64,000 nucleotides of DNA from Bacteroidota bacterium (GTDB lineage: Bacteria > Bacteroidota > Rhodothermia > JANXDC01). Both the position numbers and the translations under genes were made by a program. Under the pieces are notes generated by a model, which made no database searches, was not told where the DNA came from, and saw only the letters and a list, made by a program, of their open reading frames with translations. The stretch covers positions 2,019,549 to 2,083,548 of the forward strand of contig AP024675.1 of NCBI GenBank assembly GCA_025998875.1, given 5' to 3'. Positions 59,310 to 64,000 of this stretch are shown here, one piece after another. How positions within the stretch are numbered: the first letter of the stretch is position 1; each line of letters starts with the position of its first letter.

Positions 59310-62300
59310 ATGCTACAGCGGGTCTTTTCTGTCGCGTTTGCGCTGGGGATCGGGGCCCTGGCTTATGCGCAGGATCGTCTGCCCCGCCCCGAACCCTGGA
59401 TGAACAAGGAGGACTACTATAACCGGGTCATTGCCCCCCGGCTTAACAGGCTCCCCGTTCAGAAAGGCCTCAGTGGGGTGCAGGCTTTCGAGGATCGCAA
59501 GTTGTCCGTTCTGGATGTGGGCAACGTGCGCGCCCGCATCTCCAATGCCGCCACGCTGGGCTATGACCGCTGGGGGCTCTGCTATGAGTTCCCCTTCAAC
59601 AGCGGCTTTACCTACCGCTGGACCATGGCTCCCATTATCGGGGCCAAAAAGCGCATGCCCGATGGGTCTTTCCGCAAAATGGTCGCCTCCGGTACCCGAG
59701 GAGCGGCCCGGTTCTCGGAAGAAGAATTTCAGCCCCTTCCCGGATACGACGCGGGGGTTGTGGATATTCAGCAGAACATCGGTATCGCCTTCAGCGACAA
59801 GCCCGCTTCCTGGCCTGCGCGCTGGCCCACCATCGAGGATCTGAGGCAGAAAGCCCCGCATGCCCTGCATGCGGCCGCTGAAGCCGCATTCCGGCGCAAC
59901 CCGCTTTTCGATCCCGTCGCTACGGCCACAGCCAGGTTGGGAGCCAAAGGCTTCCCCGGCGTGGTGAATGGAGAGATACGCGCGGCGCGGGAGGCCTATT
60001 TTGTCGTTACGGACAATGACCCCCAGCAGGGTAACGCGCCAGAGCCCATGCACATACGCGTCGACCTCTGGGGACTGCAGTGGGATAACTTCGTCAACCG
60101 GGACTTTATCATCTACCGTATGGTCGTCACAAACGTGGGCCCTGATACGCTCTATGACGTCTACGTGGGCATCCACGACGATCCCGACTGCCCCGAACAG
60201 GGGTCCATCGAGTGGACGGACGACTTTGCCTATTTCATTCCCCAGGGCAAGGACGAAGACGCAGACGGGGTGCCGGATCCGGATGCCGATCCGCGGTCCG
60301 ATGTGGACGGCGATGGCCGGTATACGGATGCGGACCGGCTGCTGTGGAACACGGTCTACCTCTGGGATGGGGACGATCGCGTTCCGGGCCTGATCGCCAA
60401 AAACGTGGGCTGGGTGGGGCTCAAGTTCATGGAGACGCCCGTAAATCCCCAGACCGGAAAACCCATGGGGATTACGACCCTGGACATCTTCGCCTATACC
60501 TCGGCGCCGCAGTCGGAAGAGACGGAATACGATCAGCTCTCCGGATTCCTGCACGGGGACTTTCAGGATCGTCCCGGGCAGCTGCCCGCCATCTTGCCTC
60601 CACACAACGTGCAGCCGCACCCGAACGACGTCACGCAGACCCCCAACTCGTACGGTCCGGATATTACACTTGTGGTCGCCTCCGGTCCCTTCACCCTGGC
60701 GCCCGGCCAGAGCCTGCCCTTCACCTTCGCTTCCGTGCACGGTCGCAACAAAGCCGAGCTGCTCAAAAATGTGCGGCTCTGCCAGCTGCTCTTCGATCAG
60801 CAGTATAAATCCGCCCTGCCCCCACCAACCCCGGTTGTCTGGGCCGTGCCCGGCGACGGACAGGTGACCCTGTACTGGGATGATCGCGCCGAGCGCGGGG
60901 TCTATCCCGATGGCACCGTGGGAGACCCGCTGACGGGCAACAACGCCTTTGAGGGGTATATGATCTTCCGCTCCGATGACCGGGGCAAGACCTGGGGAGA
61001 GGTTATGGTCGACGCCCAGGGCACCCCGCGCGGATTTATCCCCTTGGCGCAGTACGACGTAAAAAACGGCGTTACGGGCGAATCCGATACGCGGCCCTTC
61101 TTCTACCTGGGCTCGGATACAGGGCTGCGGCACTCCTTCGTGGACCGCACCGTGCGCAATGGAGTGGAATACTGGTACGCCGTAGTAGCCTACGATCGCG
61201 ATGACGGGCCCATTCCGCCGCTGGAAAACGCGATCAATACGGCCGATCCCTACGCTCCCGGGGATAACACGGTGGCCGTGGTGCCTATGCCCCGTCCGGC
61301 AGGCAAAGTGGGAGGAGAGGTCGATCCCGAGGCCCGTCGGGTGGCCGGATCCAACGATGTGCCCAGCTTCCCGGTGGAGCTCATCGATCCGAGCCAGCTC
61401 CAGGAAGGACCATACCGGATCACGTTTTCCCTCAACGAAAAAGGCCAGAAGCTCTACACCGTGCGCAACGTCAAAACGGGCCAGATCCCCCGAAACACGC
61501 TGGGCGAACCCATGCAGAATGTGCCCTTCTACAATTCGGATCTGGATAACGCCCCCATCTTCGACGGCGTGCGCGTGATCGTCACCGACGTCTCCCCCGG
61601 GGTCAAAAACCGCACCTGGACGGCGGGAGGCAACCTGCCCCTGCCCACGGTCACGCTCTACCGGGGTACAGCCGAAAACCGCAGCTGGGACTATGAGATC
61701 CGCTTTGTCTCGGGTACCCGGACCTACGTGGACTTCGATAACGGCACGCCGGTCGTCGCCCCCTTCGAGGTCTGGGATATAACGAACAACCGCCAGATCA
61801 CCTGCGAGATCCGGGAGTCGACCCCCGATTGGGGCAACGGAAACGGGCAGTGGGATCCGGGTGAGCGGATCTACCTCGTAACCAAGCCCTATACGGGCTC
61901 TGGAGCATGGGAAGGCGACTGGCCGGCCGATTATCCCTACTACGTGGTCATCCGCCCGGGGGCGAGCTATACGGCCGGCGCCGTCTTCCGCTTTACGACA
62001 AACAAGCCCATCAACGTGCAGACGGACGCCTACGAGTTCAACACCCGCCCGCTGGCCCTCGATGCCTCTCAGGCCGCTCTGGACGTAGAGGAGATCCGGG
62101 TAGTACCCAACCCGTTCATCGTCAGTTCGGCCTATGAGACGAGCGCCTTCGGGATCCAGAAGCAGATCCAGTTCCATGGGCTCCCGGAGCGGTGCACGAT
62201 CCGGATCTACACCGTTTCGGGCGAGCTCGTGCAAATAATCCAGCACGAGGGCGGTTCCATTGCCCGATGGAACCTGCAGAACTACCTCGGCCAGGAGGTG

Positions 62301-62381
62301 GCCTACGGGGTCTACATCTATCATGTGGAGGCTCCACAGATGGGCCTGAAGAAGACGGGCAAGTTCGCGGTGCTCAAATAG
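59310..62381 (+). CDS. Large secreted protein with C-terminal T9SS type A sorting domain
   Basis: Predicted 1023-residue secreted protein. A signal peptide covers about 1-20 (VFSVAFALGIGALAYAQ). The last about 95 residues (VEEIRVVPNPFIVSS, IQFHGLPERCTIRIYTVSGELVQIIQHEGGSIARWNLQNYLGQEVAYGVYIYHVEAP, KTGKFAVLK) match the type A T9SS sorting tail, so it is likely exported across the outer membrane and anchored or released. A calcium-binding repeat-like acidic stretch is at about 310-340 (DEDADGVPDPDADPRSDVDGDGRYTDADRLLW) and a fibronectin III-like domain at about 505-560 (GQVTLYWDDRAE, FEGYMIFRS). The body is otherwise unrecognised. ATG 59310 follows CAGGGAGG; the frame is open upstream. Confidence 0.85.
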   Translation: MLQRVFSVAFALGIGALAYAQDRLPRPEPWMNKEDYYNRVIAPRLNRLPVQKGLSGVQAFEDRKLSVLDVGNVRARISNAATLGYDRWGLCYEFPFNSGFTYRWTMAPIIGAKKRMPDGSFRKMVASGTRGAARFSEEEFQPLPGYDAGVVDIQQNIGIAFSDKPASWPARWPTIEDLRQKAPHALHAAAEAAFRRNPLFDPVATATARLGAKGFPGVVNGEIRAAREAYFVVTDNDPQQGNAPEPMHIRVDLWGLQWDNFVNRDFIIYRMVVTNVGPDTLYDVYVGIHDDPDCPEQGSIEWTDDFAYFIPQGKDEDADGVPDPDADPRSDVDGDGRYTDADRLLWNTVYLWDGDDRVPGLIAKNVGWVGLKFMETPVNPQTGKPMGITTLDIFAYTSAPQSEETEYDQLSGFLHGDFQDRPGQLPAILPPHNVQPHPNDVTQTPNSYGPDITLVVASGPFTLAPGQSLPFTFASVHGRNKAELLKNVRLCQLLFDQQYKSALPPPTPVVWAVPGDGQVTLYWDDRAERGVYPDGTVGDPLTGNNAFEGYMIFRSDDRGKTWGEVMVDAQGTPRGFIPLAQYDVKNGVTGESDTRPFFYLGSDTGLRHSFVDRTVRNGVEYWYAVVAYDRDDGPIPPLENAINTADPYAPGDNTVAVVPMPRPAGKVGGEVDPEARRVAGSNDVPSFPVELIDPSQLQEGPYRITFSLNEKGQKLYTVRNVKTGQIPRNTLGEPMQNVPFYNSDLDNAPIFDGVRVIVTDVSPGVKNRTWTAGGNLPLPTVTLYRGTAENRSWDYEIRFVSGTRTYVDFDNGTPVVAPFEVWDITNNRQITCEIRESTPDWGNGNGQWDPGERIYLVTKPYTGSGAWEGDWPADYPYYVVIRPGASYTAGAVFRFTTNKPINVQTDAYEFNTRPLALDASQAALDVEEIRVVPNPFIVSSAYETSAFGIQKQIQFHGLPERCTIRIYTVSGELVQIIQHEGGSIARWNLQNYLGQEVAYGVYIYHVEAPQMGLKKTGKFAVLK

Positions 62382-62395
62382 GGGAGGAGGGGACC

Positions 62396-63469
62396 ATGAA
62401 ACGTCTGGCGATAACGCTGGCCCTGCTCGTTCCGGCTCTGGTCCGGGCTCAGTTCAACAACGTGGGCACCTCGGCGGCTAACTTTCTCAAAATCCCGATC
62501 GGTAGCCGGGCGGAGGCCATGGGGGGGGCATACTCGGCGGTCGTAAGCGACCCCACGGCCATGTACTGGAACGTGGCCGGATTGGCCCACACCGCCGCCA
62601 ACGAGCTTCTGTTCTCCCAGAACCGGTGGATCGCCGACCTGAGCCATACCTTCGTGGGCGCGGTGTTTCGCATCAGCGACTACGATCGCCTCGGGTTGCA
62701 CGTAAACTACCTGGATATCGGGCGCATGGAGCGCACCACGGTCGATGAGCCCAAAGGCACGGGGGCGACCTTCAGCGCCTACGACTTCGCCGTCGGAGTG
62801 GCCTACGCCCGCCAGCTGACCGATGTTTTCAGCGTAGGGGTGCAGGCCAAGTACGTTCAGCAGACCATCTCCGTATCCTCCGCCTCCGGACTGGCCTTCG
62901 ACGTGGGCCTGCAGTACCGTTCCACCTGGAACGATCTGCGCCTGGCAGCCGCGATCCAGAACTTCGGGGGGGATCTGCGCATACTGGGCGATGATCTGCG
63001 CATCAACGTGGACCCCCACCCGAACTACGGAGCTAACCCGGCAGATGTGCCCGTACTGCTGGAGACGAAGAAGTACCCCCTGCCGATCTCCTTCCAGTTC
63101 GGGGCCGCCATCACCCCGCTGCGCACAGGAAGCGTGAGCCTGACCGGCGCGGTGGACGTGCGCGATACGCGCGATTTCAATCAGCAAGTCCGCGCAGGCA
63201 TCGAGCTGGGCCTGATGAACATGGTCTTTCTGCGCGCCGGCAGCGGGCTTTTCATCTCCGAGCGCGTGGTCCGTTCGGCGGAAGACAACAGCTCCCGGGT
63301 TGAGATCCGGGCCTCGGATCTGCGCTCCGGCCAGGCCCGATTCAGCGTGGGCGGTGGACTGGCCTATACGATCCCCCGATCGCGGCTGGGGTTGCGGTTT
63401 GATTACGCCTATTCCTTTGTGGAGACGCTCAACGACGTGCAGCGCTTTACCCTCTCGATTTCGTTCTGA
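62396..63469 (+). CDS. PorV/PorQ-family outer-membrane protein
   Basis: Predicted 357-residue barrel protein of the PorV/PorQ (UPF0164-like) group, a T9SS shuttle component in Porphyromonas and Flavobacterium. A signal peptide covers about 1-18 (AITLALLVPALVRAQ). Family motifs follow: NVGTSAANFLKIPIGSRAEAMGGAYSAVVSDPTAMYWNVAGLA. The rest is barrel, ending FTLSISF with a terminal Phe. GGGGAGGAGGGG precedes ATG 62396, only 14 bases after the T9SS-sorted protein gene, so co-transcription is expected. Which T9SS step this copy serves, or whether it serves only its neighbour, is inferred, not shown. Confidence 0.88.
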   Translation: MKRLAITLALLVPALVRAQFNNVGTSAANFLKIPIGSRAEAMGGAYSAVVSDPTAMYWNVAGLAHTAANELLFSQNRWIADLSHTFVGAVFRISDYDRLGLHVNYLDIGRMERTTVDEPKGTGATFSAYDFAVGVAYARQLTDVFSVGVQAKYVQQTISVSSASGLAFDVGLQYRSTWNDLRLAAAIQNFGGDLRILGDDLRINVDPHPNYGANPADVPVLLETKKYPLPISFQFGAAITPLRTGSVSLTGAVDVRDTRDFNQQVRAGIELGLMNMVFLRAGSGLFISERVVRSAEDNSSRVEIRASDLRSGQARFSVGGGLAYTIPRSRLGLRFDYAYSFVETLNDVQRFTLSISF

Positions 63470-63490
63470 GAGTGGCGCACGCCTGTGTCG

Positions 63491-63519
63491 AAGCCGGCCC
63501 CTCGGGGGCCGGCTTTTTT
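63491..63519 (+). terminator. Intrinsic terminator of the receptor-T9SS-PorV cluster
   Basis: An 11-bp stem (63491-63501 with 63505-63515) and a 3-base loop run into a T-stretch (63514-63519). It begins 22 bases after the PorV-like stop codon and ends the cluster. Confidence 0.88.
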
Positions 63520-63549
63520 GCTCTTCTGCAGGGGAGGAGGATATCTTCC
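63518..63549 (+). promoter_or_regulatory. Weak candidate promoter for the RodZ-like gene
   Basis: TTG (63518-63520), a 21-base spacer and TATCTTCC (63542-63549) fit the spacing, but two -7 bases differ. The -33 box lies on the T-run of the preceding terminator. Confidence 0.3.
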
Positions 63550-63590
63550 TCATCCGGGGCAGGATCTCGGGGTCGGAGGAGGAGCACAAG

Positions 63591-64000
63591 ATGGAAGGGG
63601 TCTCTCTCAGAGCGGATCTGCAGGCCATTCGTGCCGTTCGTGGAATTACCCTTCAGCAGCTTGCCGAGCGCTTTTACATCGGGATAGACGTGCTCGAAGA
63701 TCTGGAGGGGGGCGATCTGTCGAGGCGTCGGTTTTCTACAGCCCACCAGCGCGCCCTGTATCGCACCTACGCCCAGGCTCTGGATATCGATCCGGATCAC
63801 CTCTGGCAGGCCGTACAGGCGCATCAAGCCGGGCTGTATTGCGGCAGTCTGGGGCATCGATATCTGGGGCGGAGGGTATCGGAGGAAGAGCTTGCCCTTG
63901 AGGCCCGGGCTCTGCAGGCGCCGAAGGATGAGGCACAGCAACCGGTCCGTGTTGTGCACGTGGGCCTTGCCTCCTCTCGCATGCGTCTGGGCAACTGGCT
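63591..64000 (+). CDS. RodZ-like helix-turn-helix protein (C-terminus cut by window edge)
   Basis: Only the first 136 codons are visible. Residues about 5-65 form an HTH domain of the RodZ/HTH_25 type: LRADLQAIRAVRGITLQQLAERFYIGIDVLEDLEGGDLSRR. The recognition-helix region then runs into RALYRTYAQALDIDPDHLWQ. In RodZ this domain binds MreB and is followed by a membrane segment, which would lie beyond the window. GGAGGAG stands 7 bases before ATG 63591. A plain transcriptional regulator is the other possibility. Confidence 0.7.
   Translation, partial: MEGVSLRADLQAIRAVRGITLQQLAERFYIGIDVLEDLEGGDLSRRRFSTAHQRALYRTYAQALDIDPDHLWQAVQAHQAGLYCGSLGHRYLGRRVSEEELALEARALQAPKDEAQQPVRVVHVGLASSRMRLGNW

Noticed and set aside
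1-64000. CRISPR array, prophage or insertion sequence
   Set aside because: No spaced direct repeats, transposase, integrase or phage structural motif was recognised on either strand.

Overview
The window is a G+C-rich bacterial chromosome segment, densely packed with genes. It most resembles the Bacteroidota/Rhodothermota lineage, and Rhodothermota-type thermophiles in particular. The evidence is a SusC/SusD pair, a second TonB-dependent receptor, a DUF5916 outer-membrane protein, a PorV-like protein next to a protein with a type IX secretion (T9SS) sorting tail, and intergenic promoters of the Bacteroidota form TTG-N19..21-TAnnTTTG. Unlike classical Bacteroidia, most genes also carry strong AGGAGG-type ribosome-binding sites. 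At least two promoters look like E. coli sigma-70 sites (TTGACA-N18-TATAAT before exbB, TTGACT-N17-TAATAT before a tRNA gene). No prophage, insertion sequence, CRISPR array, rRNA or replication origin was seen. The species cannot be named from the sequence alone.

Layout. 1-7.1 kb: a truncated DUF5916 gene diverges from a SusC-SusD nutrient uptake pair. 7.1-10.1 kb: CsaA, a family 2 glycosyltransferase and a CtpA-type protease. 10.4-12.4 kb: an ExbB-small membrane protein-ExbD-ExbD proton-channel operon that could energise the TonB-dependent receptors. 12.5-20.6 kb: a PLP decarboxylase, an FKBP isomerase (minus strand), a LysM lytic transglycosylase, a TPR lipoprotein, a cystathionine gamma-synthase/lyase and a fused double ATPase of a peptide ABC importer. 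20.7-28.0 kb: valS, guaB, an M24 aminopeptidase, a glycosyltransferase and coaE. 27.9-34.2 kb (minus): a tight four-gene operon, AbgT transporter-S9 peptidase-UMF1-type MFS-NhaA. 34.4-37.8 kb (minus): a porin-like barrel protein, then mltG, a chorismate mutase and tsaD in overlapping order. 37.8-42.8 kb: a small exported aromatic-rich protein, a LytR_C protein, rsfS, a lipoprotein, DAHP synthase and glmS.

42.9-46.0 kb holds the most unusual set. A Soj-like ParA ATPase has no ParB beside it. It overlaps a small ribbon-helix-helix protein that carries two copies of an NPLDW motif. Downstream lies a 630-residue beta-helix protein with no signal peptide and a C-terminal membrane anchor. I suggest, as inference only, that the three form a positioning or scaffold system. 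46.3-55.2 kb: an exported VPS10-type beta-propeller protein, an M28 peptidase, ComEC and a YpdA/Bdr-like bacillithiol disulfide reductase. TrmI lies opposite. 56.1 kb: tRNA-Arg(CCU). 56.2-63.5 kb: TonB-dependent receptor, T9SS-sorted protein and PorV-like protein as one cluster. The right edge cuts a RodZ-like HTH protein.

No gap between genes exceeds 300 bases. The longest (2275-2554, 10124-10418, 46039-46310) are described through the promoter or dyad entries they contain.
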